Source of the DNA: Balaenoptera acutorostrata
Taxonomy: Eukaryota; Chordata; Mammalia; Artiodactyla; Balaenopteridae
Assembly: GCF_949987535.1 (NCBI RefSeq)
Contig: NC_080078.1
Span: forward strand, 31,206,942 to 31,270,941
Length of the DNA: 64,000 bases
Direction of reading: 5' to 3'
Part shown: positions 42,446-52,750 of the stretch, one piece after another
Layout: each line of letters begins with the position of its first letter
How positions within the stretch are numbered: the stretch's first letter is position 1
Program-made: the position numbers and the translations under genes
The notes under the pieces: generated by a model
What the model saw: the letters and a program-made list of their open reading frames with translations, nothing else
Told to the model about the DNA's origin: nothing
The model's database searches: none

Positions 42446-43184
42446 AACATGAGATGACTTCCCTTGAAGAACAGTACCTGGAAATGCAGATAAAACCAAT
42501 TCATGTTCACTAACTATAGGCATTTTCCAATTTTTTCCCCTAAATATCAAATCCCTTCCCCATAAACCAGCTGTTGGCAGAAGAGGTTCACTTTGATCAG
42601 CTGCTCAGCTAGTCTCCCTCCTCCCAGCCTCATCAGTTCCCCCATCCAGCCTTTACCTCCGCTCCAGGAGACACTGAGCCTCCAACCCTTTGCAGCCTCC
42701 ACATTTATCCCAAACTGCACAGCAAGAAGAATTGCCAGTGAGGGAGATAATTGTAGCCAATCATTTGGTTTCAAATCACCCACTGCCAATACATGTTAAA
42801 CCCCTCAGTAGCAGAGCAATTCCACCACTAAGAACTGCCAATTTAAGAGAAATCAGCAACTTTTCTTCCTTCTCTGATTTCTAGCCTCCCCCGAACAAAG
42901 AATTATTCTTTACCTTGACTTTACAGTGACCTAAATAACCAACAAGAGCAGTAATGTGGTTTCCATTGACTGTTTACTCTGCAGCTGAGCCTAGCAGGGA
43001 AACACCAGGTACACCTTCCTCCTCTCCCCATGCCTACACCTATGTCAGACATCATTAATCAATCTGCCACTTTTTCCTGATAAACCTAAGCCTGATCTCT
43101 GAATCAATACAGCATCTGGTATGAAAAGAATGGAGCTGATTTCATTCATAAGAAAGGACACCTAAACCTCTCAGGTTTGGGCAT
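42446..43184. other. Unique sequence
   Basis: No repeat recognised; overlapping frames at 42547-42884 on both strands without features. Confidence 0.5.
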
Positions 43185-43362
43185 TATCTGTGTTTATGTC
43201 TGTATCTAACAAGTTTTAATCCTCACAACAATACCCCCACTTTAGGCATTATTATCCCCATTTTACCGGTAAGGAGTGGGACTCAGAGAGGTATAGCCAC
43301 TTACTATCACACAGCTACTAAAGCCATCTGATTCCACAGCCCATGTTTTATACCACTCCTCC
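43185..43362 (-). repeat. MIR SINE, reverse
   Basis: TTTAATCCTCACAACAATAC, TATCCCCATTTTACCGGTAA and GAGAGGTATAGCCACTTACT. A CCT-rich run follows at about 43354-43387. Confidence 0.88.
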
Positions 43363-44039
43363 CCCTCCCTCTCCTCCTCCTCCTCTATTCATATTAAAAA
43401 CAGCAAACTGTTCACAACTGCCTGCTACCTACTCAGCAGCAAGGGGTAGAGCAAAGGCTCAGAGCTTGATGGCAGCCCCAGGAAAGGCTGGTTCCCACTT
43501 ATCATCTCCAAAGGCTCCAGGTGACTCACTCACTCACTTGATAGCCAGCCCTGCCCCCCAGGAGCACCCGAGGCCACAAGGAGATGGTCCCCAAGCACAA
43601 ATGTGTTACAAGTGGTCCCAGAGCCGGACCAGCCCTGCCCTGCTCAGTGGGAAGACCAATGATGCTATTTTGTTCCCAAAAAGCTGCAGCAACTCTCAGC
43701 TTCGGTTTCCTGGGCAAAATTGGCAACAGCAGTGTGTCAGAGCAAATCTCAGTCTTGGCCCCTAACCCCGCCAGTGATGGAGGAGAGCAGGAGGCAGCTG
43801 GAAGGAGGGCCCTGATGCCAGAGGAAATTTGACAGAACTGAACTCTCACAGCAGGGGCTTGGAGGAGCCGGCCTGGGGGAAGGACAGGGAGGGAAGACTG
43901 GTGTCAGTGCAAGCTAAGCAAAAACTAATATAAAACTCACCGTAGCTGCTACCTGCCTTTTATTTTCCCGAAACAGCTCTGAATCCCCAGTTCTTCCTCT
44001 CCCTCCCTGCCACAACCTTTTACTACAACCCAAGAGTCT
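43363..44039. other. Unique, GC-richer sequence
   Basis: A 140-codon plus frame (43343-43765) and a 107-codon minus frame overlap, the former starting in the CCT-rich run. No recognisable product. Confidence 0.5.
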
Positions 44040-44530
44040 GGGGAACCACAAAGGGTAAGCACGTGAGCTTTGAGTCTGAATCCAACATCTGCAATTTACT
44101 GCCTGAATAACCTAGAGAAAGTGCTTTAGCGTCTCTGTGCCTCACTTTTCCCATCAGTATAATAGGGATGATAATATTTCATACTTTATTGAAGTGTTTC
44201 TCAGTCTTGGCACCATTGACACTTCGAGCTGGATAATCCTTTGTTGTGGGGCTGCCCTGTGCACTGTGGAATGTGGAGTAGCTTCCCTGACCCCCACCCA
44301 CTAGATGCCAGTAGCACCCATCCACGCACCCCCCCCCCCCAGTCATGCTATCCAAAAATGTCTCCAGACACTGTTAAATATCCGCTGGCCAGGCATGGGG
44401 GGCAGTAGATGGCAAAATCACCTCTGGATGAGAACTACTACCTTGTTGGTTTCTTATGAGGATAAGCCAGGTTAATATTACATATTATAGATCACTTAGA
44501 AGAGTGCCTAGTATATCATAAATGTTAGTT
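44040..44530 (+). repeat. MIR SINE split by a hAT element
   Basis: Left half to 44191: GTGCTTTAGCGTCTCTGTGC, CTCACTTTTCCCATCAGTAT. Right half from 44449: TTTCTTATGAGGATAAGCCA, GAAGAGTGCCTAGTATATCA. The halves join as one MIR. Confidence 0.85.
44192..44440 (-). mobile_element. hAT-Charlie-type MITE inside MIR, reverse
   Basis: GTGTTTCTCAGTCTTGGCAC at left and GATGAGAACTACTA at right; internal CCACCCACTAGATGCCAGTA and AAAATGTCTCCAGACACTGT. CTTTATTG (44184-44191) and CCTTGTTG (44441-44448) are a likely 8-bp duplication (6 of 8). Contains a C-run near 44330. Same family as 55600-55811. Confidence 0.85.
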
Positions 44531-44534
44531 ATTA

Positions 44535-44610
44535 CTGCCATGCCTTTGTCCATGCTGTTTCTGCCACCTGGGGCACCATTCCCCTCTTTTCCACACTTCT
44601 CACACCCTCG
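44535..44610 (+). repeat. L2 fragment
   Basis: ATGCCTTTGTCCATGCTGTT, TCTGCCACCTGGGGCACCAT resemble the L2 cctttgcacatgctgttccc block. Confidence 0.6.
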
Positions 44611-44769
44611 ATTATGACAGACATTGCTAATCAATTATAGTACCGTCCCTGCTGCCCTTAAGTATGACCTCTGAATCCTTCTCAACACAGCAGCCATTTT
44701 GCAAGGTCCAGGTGCTCGCCAGGTAATCTTCAAGGACCAGGAACATTGCCTGGCACCAAGAAGCAGCTC

Positions 44770-44912
44770 TGAGCAGTTACTTCATTCTGACCTCATGACA
44801 ACCTTATGAAGGTTTTTAGCAGCTGGAAAGGTTAAATAATTTGCCAGAGGTCATGTGGGTATTAAATCACAGCACCAGATGTGAACCCCAATTCTTAAAA
44901 TCCTCAAAGCTT
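44770..44912 (-). repeat. MIR SINE, reverse
   Basis: CTGACCTCATGACAACCTTA, GTTAAATAATTTGCCAGAGG. Confidence 0.7.
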
Positions 44913-45394
44913 ATTTTTTGGGCATTGCATTTATTTTTATTTGTAGATGTGTTTATATAAATAAACCCAACTTACATGTACACATACACATAAAACTAGA
45001 AGAAAGAAATGCAACTGTTAATCAGCTAATAAGCTTATTAGATAATTCTATTTTTCAGTACTTTTGTGTATTCCAACTTCTCCACCATGAACAAGGTGAA
45101 TTTAGAACCCTGTTTCAAATTCCATTTTGTCCATTACTCTTTCTATGATTTGGGAAGTTACAAAACATAAGCTATATTTTTCTTCACTTTAAGGTGAGAA
45201 CAACAATACCTGCCTTGTATATTTGTTTTTATGATGAAAAAATGTAAAACCCTTAAAATATTGCCTGTGGCAAAATATCAGTGCAAAAAGAAAAACTATT
45301 ATTAGCATTTTTCTTTTTATTGTTGAACATTAAAAAACAAGAGATATCATTGAGTGCCATTACATGCTAGGTCAAACTAATGTGCTTTTTTAAG
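44913..45394. other. AT-rich sequence
   Basis: Weak MIR-like text at 45120-45300; otherwise AT-rich unique sequence without a gene. Confidence 0.4.
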
Positions 45395-46172
45395 TTTAAA
45401 AAAAATTTTTTTTATTGGTATACAATTTTTTTAAATTTATTTTTTAAAATTAATTTATTTATTTATTTTTGGCTATGTTGGGTCTTCGTTTCTGTGCTAG
45501 GGCTTTCTCTAGTTGTGGCAAGCGGGGACCACTCTTCATCGCAGTGCGCGGGCCTCTCACTATTGCGGCCTCTCTTGTTGCGGAGCATGGGCTCCAGACG
45601 TGCAGGCTCAGTAGTTGTGGCTCACGGGCCTAGTTGCTCCGCGGCATGTGGGATCTTCCCAGACCAGGGCTCGAACCCGTGTCCCCTGCATTGGCAGGCA
45701 GACTCTCAACCACTGCACCACCAGGGAAGCCCTGGTATACAATTTTTAAAGGTTACTTTTCATTTACAGTTATTACAAAATATAGGCTATATTCCCCATA
45801 TTGTACAATACATCCTCTACATCTGCATCTTTATTCCTGTCCTGCCACTAGGTTCATCAGTACCGTTTTTTTAGATTCCATGTATATGCATTAGCATACG
45901 GTATTTGTTTTTCTCTTTCTGACTTACTTCACTCTGTATGACAGACTCTAGGTCCATCCACCTCACTACAAATAACTCAATTTCGTTTCTTTTTATGGCT
46001 GAATAATATTCCATTGTATATATGTGCCACATCTTCTTTATCCATTCATCTGTTGATGGACATTTAGGTTGCTTCCATGTCCTGGCTATTGTAAATACAG
46101 CTGCAGTGAACATTGTGGTACATGACTCTTTTTGAATGATGGTTTTCTCAGGATATATGCCCAGTAGTGGGA
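45395..46172 (-). mobile_element. L1 3' end, reverse, carrying a CHR SINE
   Basis: After a T-rich tail and the SINE: AATATAGGCTATATTCCCCA, TTCCATGTATATGCATTAGC, GACTTACTTCACTCTGTATG, TTCCATTGTATATATGTGCC, GGATATATGCCCAGTAGTGG. The 119-codon minus frame 45871-46230 is the ORF2 end. Confidence 0.92.
45431..45732 (-). mobile_element. CHR SINE, shorter subtype, nested in L1
   Basis: Flanked by TGGTATACAATTTTT at 45416-45430 and 45733-45747, an exact 15-bp duplication of L1 sequence. Internal CAGACGTGCAGGCTCAGTAG. The 164-codon plus frame 45380-45874 is an antisense artefact of this SINE. Confidence 0.95.
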
Positions 46173-46378
46173 TCAGATACAAACTATTATATATAGGATG
46201 GATAAACAACAAGGTCCTACTGCATAGCACAGGGAACTATATTCAAAACCCTGTGATAAACCATAGGGGAAAAGAATATGAAAAAGAATATATATGTATA
46301 ACTGAGTCACTTTGCTCTACAGCAGAAATTAAACACATCATTGTGAATTAACTATACTTCAATAAAATTTTTTTTTAA
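46173..46378 (+). mobile_element. 5'-truncated L1 3' end, plus strand
   Basis: AGGATGGATAAACAACAAGG, TCCTACTGCATAGCACAGGG, AAAAGAATATGAAAAAGAAT, CAGCAGAAATTAAACACATC and TACTTCAATAAAATTTT. It abuts the oppositely oriented L1. Its 3' UTR differs from that of the left neighbour, so it is a separate insertion. Confidence 0.9.
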
Positions 46379-47434
46379 ATCTCAAGGTATTGAATGCCAT
46401 GGAAGAACTAGCTAAGGCAGAGACTGTTCCATTCCTAAAGTCTGACCTCTACACACAAACCCATGTTTGGGTTTGAATTCCACTGTGCTTTTATAACCTA
46501 ACACTGTAAACTCCGGTTCCTCTGTCCAGAAAATTAGTCCAGGCTGACATTAGCTTTGCAACCTCACTAATTGCCTGCAAATTCCTTTGGGGGAGGGGAA
46601 AAAAAAAACTTTCTCCTTCAGCTGATAGCTTCTGGCAAACAATTCAAGAATAAAGATTAGCAGCAGGACAGAGAGTCTGGGCTGATGCAGGTTGGCAGCC
46701 GGTTTCTGCTCCAGAGAGACCCTGCAAGGTATGCTTCAATTAGCCACACTGTAGCTCCAGGCTGGGAAAGGATGCATCGAGAATGCCGCTCAGTGGGCTC
46801 TGTGTAAGGCACGCAGCCCTTACGTCGTTAGTATGGAAGTTCTATGCTGAATTAACTGAATGAGCATTAACCGTGAGCCTGCTCTGCTCCTGGGCAAGCA
46901 GAGGCTTCGCCCCTCTCGTCTCTGCAGCCCAGCTCCCCATCCAGGAGGCAGAGATGAGTGACTTCATCTTGTCCCTGCCAGGCAGTTCCTCTTCCTCCCT
47001 GGTGACTCCCCTTGCTCCGCCAGACTCTCAAGTGAGCACGTACAGTTGCCTCTAAACATTGGATGGAAACACTTCCTAGTGGTTTTCTGTGCATTCAGAT
47101 TGCATTCTAGAAGTGGAGGTATCCTCGCTGGAAAACCTGGGCTTGGCATGGCCATTTCCCATGAAAGGCACCGGATCTGCTCAGCCTTGCCCTGTGGCCA
47201 CAAATCTCTGTTTCTCAATTCTTCGCAAGAACCCCCCTCACTTCAAAAAAGAAAAAAAAAAAAAAAATCAGCCACAATCACCAAGAGGGTGAAGTTTAAA
47301 ATGCTGAAGGCAAAAGGCATGTAATTCTTTTTTCCTATAGGTTCTGCCACCAAGTCTTCATGGGGGGGAGTCAGAGAATTCTCTGGAATGTGGTTGATGG
47401 ATAAATTATAGAGAAGCAGCCAGGACGAGGAGAA
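46379..47434. other. Unique sequence
   Basis: No repeat recognised except A-runs near 46600 and 47250. A weak exon-like interval occurs at 46622-46728 (CTCCTTCAG and CTGCAAG|GTATGC), but all frames have stops. Frames at 46867-47324 overlap on both strands. Confidence 0.5.
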
Positions 47435-47615
47435 AGACATGGATGATGTAGTCAGACAGACATATTTGTTCCAAGTCTGGCTCTGCCATGTGCTGGTTGT
47501 GTGTCCTTGGAAAGTTAGTTAAACTTTCTGTGCCTCAGTTTCCTAATCTGTAAAATGGAAACAGTTATACTAACCTCATAGGGCTCCTGTTACTAAACAG
47601 GAAAATAGGAGTGGA
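47435..47615 (+). repeat. MIR SINE
   Basis: CAAGTCTGGCTCTGCCATGT, GTGTGTCCTTGGAAAGTTAG, GTGCCTCAGTTTCCTAATCT and CTCATAGGGCTCCTGTTACT. Confidence 0.9.
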
Positions 47616-47683
47616 GATTCTCAGCCCAGCTGAGGCCCTTGCTGAGTAAGCACTCTCCACCAGGGATTAAAAACACATCAGGG

Positions 47684-47779
47684 TATGGGGATATATGTAT
47701 ACACATAGCTGATTCACTTTGTTGTACAGCAGAAACTAACACAACATTGTAAAGCAATTATACTCCAATAAAGATGTGG

Positions 47780-47809
<30 letters not shown>
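47684..47809 (+). mobile_element. Short L1 3' stub with a (CA)n tail
   Basis: TAGCTGATTCACTTTGTTGT, ACAGCAGAAACTAACACAAC, TAAAGCAATTATACTCCAAT, AAAGATGTGGG then (CA)n. Flanked by ACACATCAGGG at 47673-47683 and 47810-47820. About 100 bp of L1 before the tail. Confidence 0.92.
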
Positions 47810-47815
<6 letters not shown>

Positions 47816-47984
47816 CAGGGGATTTGGGTCTGAAGACCCAGAGATCTGCACACAAATTTTCCTTTTCTTCCATCATAATGGTCTGAGAATGTCCCTAATA
47901 ATCTTCAATGGCCTTTTTGCCTGTAACACTTTATAAGCCTGATAGGGACTTGGATTGCTTCCTGGTCTGAAAAGTTTGTTTGTT

Positions 47985-48270
47985 GGATAGCTAAGACGTG
48001 GAAGCAACCTAAGTGTCCATCGACAGATGAATGGATAAAGAAGATGTGGTACATATATACAGCCATAAAAAAGAATGAAATAATGCCATTTGCAGCAACT
48101 TGGATGGACCTAGAGATTGTCGTAGTGAGAGAATTAAGTCAGACAAAGACAAATATCATATGATATTGTGTATATATGGAATCTTAAAAAAAATGATTCA
48201 AATGAACTTATATACAAAATAGAAATAGACCCACAGACATAGAAAACAAACTTATGGTTACCAAAGGCTT
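47985..48270 (+). mobile_element. L1 ORF2 end, 3'-truncated
   Basis: ACGTGGAAGCAACCTAAGTG, GATGAATGGATAAAGAAGAT, GCAGCAACTTGGATGGACCT, AATAGACCCACAGACATAGA, CTTATGGTTACCAAAGG. L1 homology stops there without a 3' UTR, at the edge of an unidentified segment. Confidence 0.85.
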
Positions 48271-48840
48271 TTTTCTTTTTTTGAAGCCAAAATTTTTTTT
48301 AACATTTCCTTGAATTCTCTGAGATGCCCCAGTATCCTTCCAACAAATTGCTTCTTTCCCAAAATGATTAAAGTTGAACTTTGTTATTGAAAAACCAAAA
48401 AATCTTATTAACAAATGCAGAGGGACCAATCCACTGAGGTCTTTTGTTACTGGAATCAGGAAAATGGTCTTCTGCAGAGCAGGAGCCAGTGTATTGATGA
48501 CAATTCAATGTGGCTTCAATGGATACACGCTTTTCTGACAATTCAGGGACCTGTACTCCCAGAACAATGGAAATCGTCACTCTACCAAAGGACAATCTAG
48601 CAGCAAGATCCTCGGGTGCACTTCAGCATTCGTTTATACACCATTTACTACTTGGCAGAGAAATTGAGGGAACATAATGACCACAGATAACATAAGCCGA
48701 CGTTGGCAAAGCTGGTGCCAATGGAAGAGATATCGGTGATGAAGATGAATTACCTTCAAAATTATAACAGAAGCCAACAATAAAGTACAATTCAATTTCA
48801 AAGGGAAAAGGCCTACAAACACTGTAGAAATTCAGCTAGA
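48271..48840. other. Unidentified segment with a T-rich left edge
   Basis: Begins CTTTTTTCTTTTTTTGAAGC, which on the minus strand would be an A-rich 3' tail, and runs about 570 bases with no repeat I recognise. Minus frames of 73, 75 and 62 codons follow one another with breaks. An unnamed processed retrocopy on the minus strand is possible; no parent gene recognised. Confidence 0.3.
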
Positions 48841-48884
48841 GAGGAAAGCGAGAAATAAATGTCTGTTCCGAGGGCTACCTGAAC

Positions 48885-49095
48885 TTTGCTGTCAGGTGGA
48901 TCTGAGCTTCTCTCTCTGCTGTTTGCCAGCTCTGTGACCTTGAACAAGGTACGTTCCATCTTGAAGCTTCAGGCTCCACTTTTATGACATAAATAATTCA
49001 AAATGGCTCCGAGAAATAAAGGCAGAATATGTGGATCACTTAGTGTCATGCTAGCCCATAATTAATATTCAAGAGGTGATAATTAATGTGATAAG
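48885..49095 (+). repeat. MIR SINE, decayed
   Basis: GTTTGCCAGCTCTGTGACCT, TGAACAAGGTACGTTCCATC and GTGTCATGCTAGCCCATAAT. Confidence 0.7.
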
Positions 49096-49129
49096 AGTGA
49101 CGACGATGATGACAACAGTGTTGAAGAGG

Positions 49130-49260
49130 AGGAGGGTTACAGCTCAAGTTCTGCCTCATCCAGAAAGCCCTTCCTGACCGCTTTATTCCTGACCAATTTT
49201 CCTGACCTTTGTGGGTGGTCCTGATGTAGTCCTTGCCTCCACAGTTAAGTAGATAATTAC
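49130..49260 (+). repeat. L2 fragment
   Basis: CAGCTCAAGTTCTGCCTCAT, CCAGAAAGCCCTTCCTGACC. Confidence 0.7.
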
Positions 49261-49344
49261 CTGTGTGTGCAGGAGCAAAGACTGGCTTTCAAGTAGCTTC
49301 TGGGTCTCATGTGATAAGGAAAGCACAAGATTTGAAACCAAATT

Positions 49345-49460
49345 GCATTTCAGAGAAGTTTAGCCATTTGCTCAAGATCACACAGCTAATAAGTGGCAGA
49401 GTTCAGCAAATTCCAACACAGGGCTGTCCTAATGCACAGCCCAAGCTCTCACCCTCTGCT
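49345..49460 (-). repeat. MIR SINE, reverse
   Basis: CATTTGCTCAAGATCACACA, GCTAATAAGTGGCAGAGTTC. Confidence 0.8.
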
Positions 49461-50030
49461 TTATCTTTCCTCCCCAGAATGTTCTTATCTATCAATGAAG
49501 CTTAGTGTTACGCTCTTGGGACCCACTTCTTGTTGTTGGTAATGATAGTCTTGGAGCTGTGTGTCCAAATCCCATGTTGACCTGTGAGAGGGACCCTGTG
49601 GATGGATTATGGCTCCAGTCAAGTCAAGTACACATAGGGGATGGATTCTTGCCCTTCTCTGGGCCCCAGCATGATGGATTCAGAGTAGCAGAATTAAACT
49701 GGAAATCGTCCAACAGTGTGTAATCTACTGCATTTGGGGTCAAGGATGATGGGGGGGACAAAACTTGCAGAGGTAACAGCATTGCTTGGTTGTACCTGGT
49801 AGGCAATTAAGAATCGCCAAGTATTTGCACCCCAGTTAACTCAGATTTGTTTTCCTTACGGAAAGTCACGGATGTTTGACCTGTCCATCTGATGCATGCT
49901 AACACCCTCCATGGTCTCCTTGCAAACAGGGCGAGGGAGGCTGCTTGAAAGACTGGCTGCAGCTCCTCCAGGGTCCATACACGCTTGGCACTGGCCCCGT
50001 TCTTTGGCTTCAACATGGGCTGAGAGCCTC
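49461..50030. other. Unique sequence
   Basis: No repeat recognised; minus frames of 60 and 69 codons without known domains. Confidence 0.5.
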
Positions 50031-50225
50031 TCCTTTTTTTTTTTTTTTTGAAGTATAGTTGATTTACAATGTTGTGTTAATTGCTGCTATATAGCAAAGT
50101 GATTCAGTTATACATATATATATATATATATATACTTTCTTTTTTTAATATTCTTTTCCATTATGATTTATCATAGGATATTGAATATAGTTCTCTGAGC
50201 TCAACAGGACCTTGTTGTTTCTCCA
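50031..50225 (-). mobile_element. L1 3' end, reverse
   Basis: T-run, GAAGTATAGTTGATTTACAA, AGCAAAGTGATTCAGTTATA, a short (TA)n at 50113-50133, ATAGGATATTGAATATAGTT. Confidence 0.9.
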
Positions 50226-50799
50226 TCCACAGGCTCTTGATCTAGGCGGCCAGGGCTCTAGTACCAGTCCCACCACCTGCGAACTGTGTTCCCTTAGCTA
50301 CATTATAAGGACGATACTCCAAATGCATAAGCCTTTTGTAAGGAGAAGCCACACATCACACGTACCAAATGGCCAGCCGTCTCCATTCTCAGGCCGTCAG
50401 TGTCCCCCGCTCCCCACCCGCACCGAGCTCTCAGGTTACCAGCCACCGGGAAGGCCCAGAACAGATGGAACAGAAGGAACTCAGATGACCTCCACCCTTC
50501 CATCCCTCCTTTGCCTCCACCACCCACCACGTACCCCTGCAAAACGCCCAGCTGCATCCCCCAGCTTCCCTCCGCTGGGAAAAAAAACATGTGCTATGGG
50601 GTCACAGCTCCGAATTCAGATACCTGTGCCTCCGAAACCTGTGTGTCCCATCACAAGCAGCTCTGAAGTGTGTTTCAGCATTTCTAGAATGAATGCTAAT
50701 GCGAACTGAATAAAAAGAAGGAAAACTGTGTATCAGCGTTGGGCAGGTGCTGTCATTACAATACACACTACTGTTGTCCCAGATATTTTCATCTTGCAT
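50226..50799. other. Mostly unique sequence
   Basis: A weak MIR-like piece at 50230-50340. The plus frame 50212-50709 (165 codons) is among the longest in the window and is proline-, serine- and threonine-rich, with no known domain; it begins inside L1-derived sequence and is opposed by a 95-codon minus frame. Not called as a gene. Confidence 0.4.
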
Positions 50800-51510
50800 G
50801 AAGGGGCCGTGTTCTCTTAGCAGAAGTCCTCCCTGTGTCTCTCCATATCTCTCTCTTTCTCTCTGTTTTTCTCTGTACACGTCAATTATTTCAGTCCTTG
50901 CGTATTTCCTTAACCCTGTCTTTTTTGCATATCTCGCTGTGTCTCTCTCTCCAGATCGTTCTCTCTGTCTCTGTCTTTCTCAGCATCTCTGTGTATGTGT
51001 GTGTGAAGTCTTCCTTTCAGTCTCTCATACCCTCTCTGTCTCCCTGTCTCTCAACCATAGTAATTAAAAATATATCCTCTGGATCCATCTGCCTGAACTT
51101 GCACACTGACTCCACGCTTTAAGAGCTATGTGAGCTTGGGCAATTTATTTAGTCTCTCTGAGCTCTTTCTTTTTTTCACTTCAAGAGGAAGGAAAACAAC
51201 AGTACTTACCTTATAAGGTTGTCATGAAGAGTAAATGAGTTATTGCAGCTAGGAGCACCCAGCGTGGTGCCTGGCACAGAGCAAGCACTCAATAAATATT
51301 AGCTATTAATATTATTATCTATTTCTCCTATTTCAGGTGCATTCTCTCCCTTCCTCTATCTCTATATTTCTGACTCTGTGTTTCTCTGTCTCTCCTTGTC
51401 TCTCTCTCTCTCTCTCAACTCCCTCCCTCACTCTTTCCTTCCTTCCCTTCTTCTATCTCTCCCCACCTCCCTCTTTCTCTCTTCCTCTCTTTCTGGACAG
51501 AGGCTCACTG
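50800..51510. repeat. Pyrimidine-rich CT/TG tracts flanking a MIR
   Basis: 50815-51065 and 51350-51510 are built of CTCTCT, CTGTCT and TTTCTC words (for example CTCTCTCTCTCTCTCAACTC near 51401). They look like two parts of one polypyrimidine region separated by the MIR at 51085-51320. Leucine/serine-rich frames here are artefacts. Confidence 0.8.
51085..51320 (+). repeat. MIR SINE, near full length
   Basis: AGAGCTATGTGAGCTTGGGC, CAGTACTTACCTTATAAGGT, GTGGTGCCTGGCACAGAGCA, AGCACTCAATAAATATTAGC. Confidence 0.9.
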
Positions 51511-52109
51511 TAGCTCCTTTCCTAGACTTGTTTACTCACATCAGGTTCTTGATCAGGTGTCGATCTCAGGCCACCCACCGGAAATTTAAAAGTAACCCTT
51601 GTGGTGCTGAGGTGGGGGAGAGATGTTTCAGGAGCATTTACTGGGTTGCTCAGGAGATGGCCCAGGGGTTCCGTACCAACAGGAAGGATGCTGGCGCTGT
51701 TGTCCTATGCCACGGAAACCACCTGCCAGGCACCACTGTAAGATGAATGGCGCTGCTGGGAATCAGGGAGATGAAGAGAGTGCAGCACAGAGGGTGAGCT
51801 TTCCAAAGGGAGCAGAACGGTCGACCATGATTCATCGGAACTCGCTTTTGAACTCAAAACTCAAAGTCAGTTGCCAGTAGAAGTCTGTAAAGAATTAATT
51901 AGGGAGCTTCACAAACAGTCAAAACTCATAAATTTGTCACTGTCGAGAAGCATCATTTCGCCTGTCAGACATGAAGCATGGCTGTCAGAAGATGGAAAGA
52001 AAGGAAACAGTCAAAGAAGCAGGTCTGCTGGCTGTTTCCTTCCCATGCTTAGAGGAAAGGGGCTAGTTAAGAACTTGAAGAACTCAGAGGGAGGAAGTGG
52101 CAGTGCCCC
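51511..52109. other. Unique sequence
   Basis: No repeat recognised. Frames of 61-122 codons overlap; the longest begins in the CT tract. Confidence 0.5.
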
Positions 52110-52219
52110 TGGACCGTAGCTCCATGAGGGCAAGGCTGGCCACATCAGTTGTGATCACTGCTGGTGCCCCAGAGCCCAGCTTGGTGCTTGGTACATAGGA
52201 GGAACTTAAAATATTTCTT

Positions 52220-52750
52220 TTTTTAAATTTATTTTATTGACATATAGTTGATTTACAATGTTGTGTTAATTTCTGCCGTACAGCAAAGTGATTCAGTTAT
52301 ACATGTATATATTCTTTTTTAATAAATTTATTTATTTTATTATTTATTTATTTTGGCTGCATTGGGTCTTTATTGCTGCACGCAGGCTTTCTCTAGCTGT
52401 GGCGAGCAGGGGCTACTCTTTGTTGAAGCGCATGGGCTTCTCATTGCAGTGGCTTCTCTTGTCGCGGAGCACGGGCTGTAGGCACGCAGGCTTCAGTAGC
52501 TGTGGCTCGCAGGCTCAGTAATTGTGGTGCATGGGTTTAGTTGCTCCGTGGCATGTGGGATCTTCCCAGACCAGGGATCGAACCCATGTCCCCTGCATTG
52601 GCAGGCAGATTCTTAACCACTGCACCACCAGGGAAGTCCCATATATATATTCTTTTTCATATTCTTTTCTATTATGGTTTATCACAGGATAATGAATATA
52701 GTTTCCTATGCTATACAGTAGGACCTTGTTCATCCATTCTATATATAATA
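52220..52750 (-). mobile_element. L1 3' end in L2, reverse, carrying a CHR SINE
   Basis: TTTATTGACATATAGTTGAT, TACAGCAAAGTGATTCAGTT at left of the SINE; CACAGGATAATGAATATAGT, ATGCTATACAGTAGGACCTT at right. Flanked by TTAAAATATTTCTT at 52206-52219 and 52751-52764, an exact 14-bp duplication. Confidence 0.93.
52320..52643 (-). mobile_element. CHR SINE, longer subtype, nested in L1
   Basis: Head on minus GGGACTTCCCTGGTGGTGCA, B-box GGTTCGATCCC, with the CTTCAGTAGCTGTGGCTC block. Flanked by TATATATTCTTTTT at 52306-52319 and 52644-52657. Confidence 0.95.

Noticed and set aside
45380..45874. 164-codon plus-strand open frame
   Set aside because: It is the antisense reading of a CHR SINE and flanking L1; similar frames recur at other CHR copies (21007, 25631, 38629, 52288, 60836).
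46622..46728. Exon-like interval CTCCTTCAG to CTGCAAG|GTATGC
   Set aside because: Purine-rich run before a short pyrimidine tract weakens the acceptor, and all three frames contain stops.
50212..50709. 165-codon plus-strand open frame rich in Pro, Ser and Thr
   Set aside because: Starts in L1-derived sequence, crosses a weak MIR, is opposed by a minus frame, and shows no known family motif.
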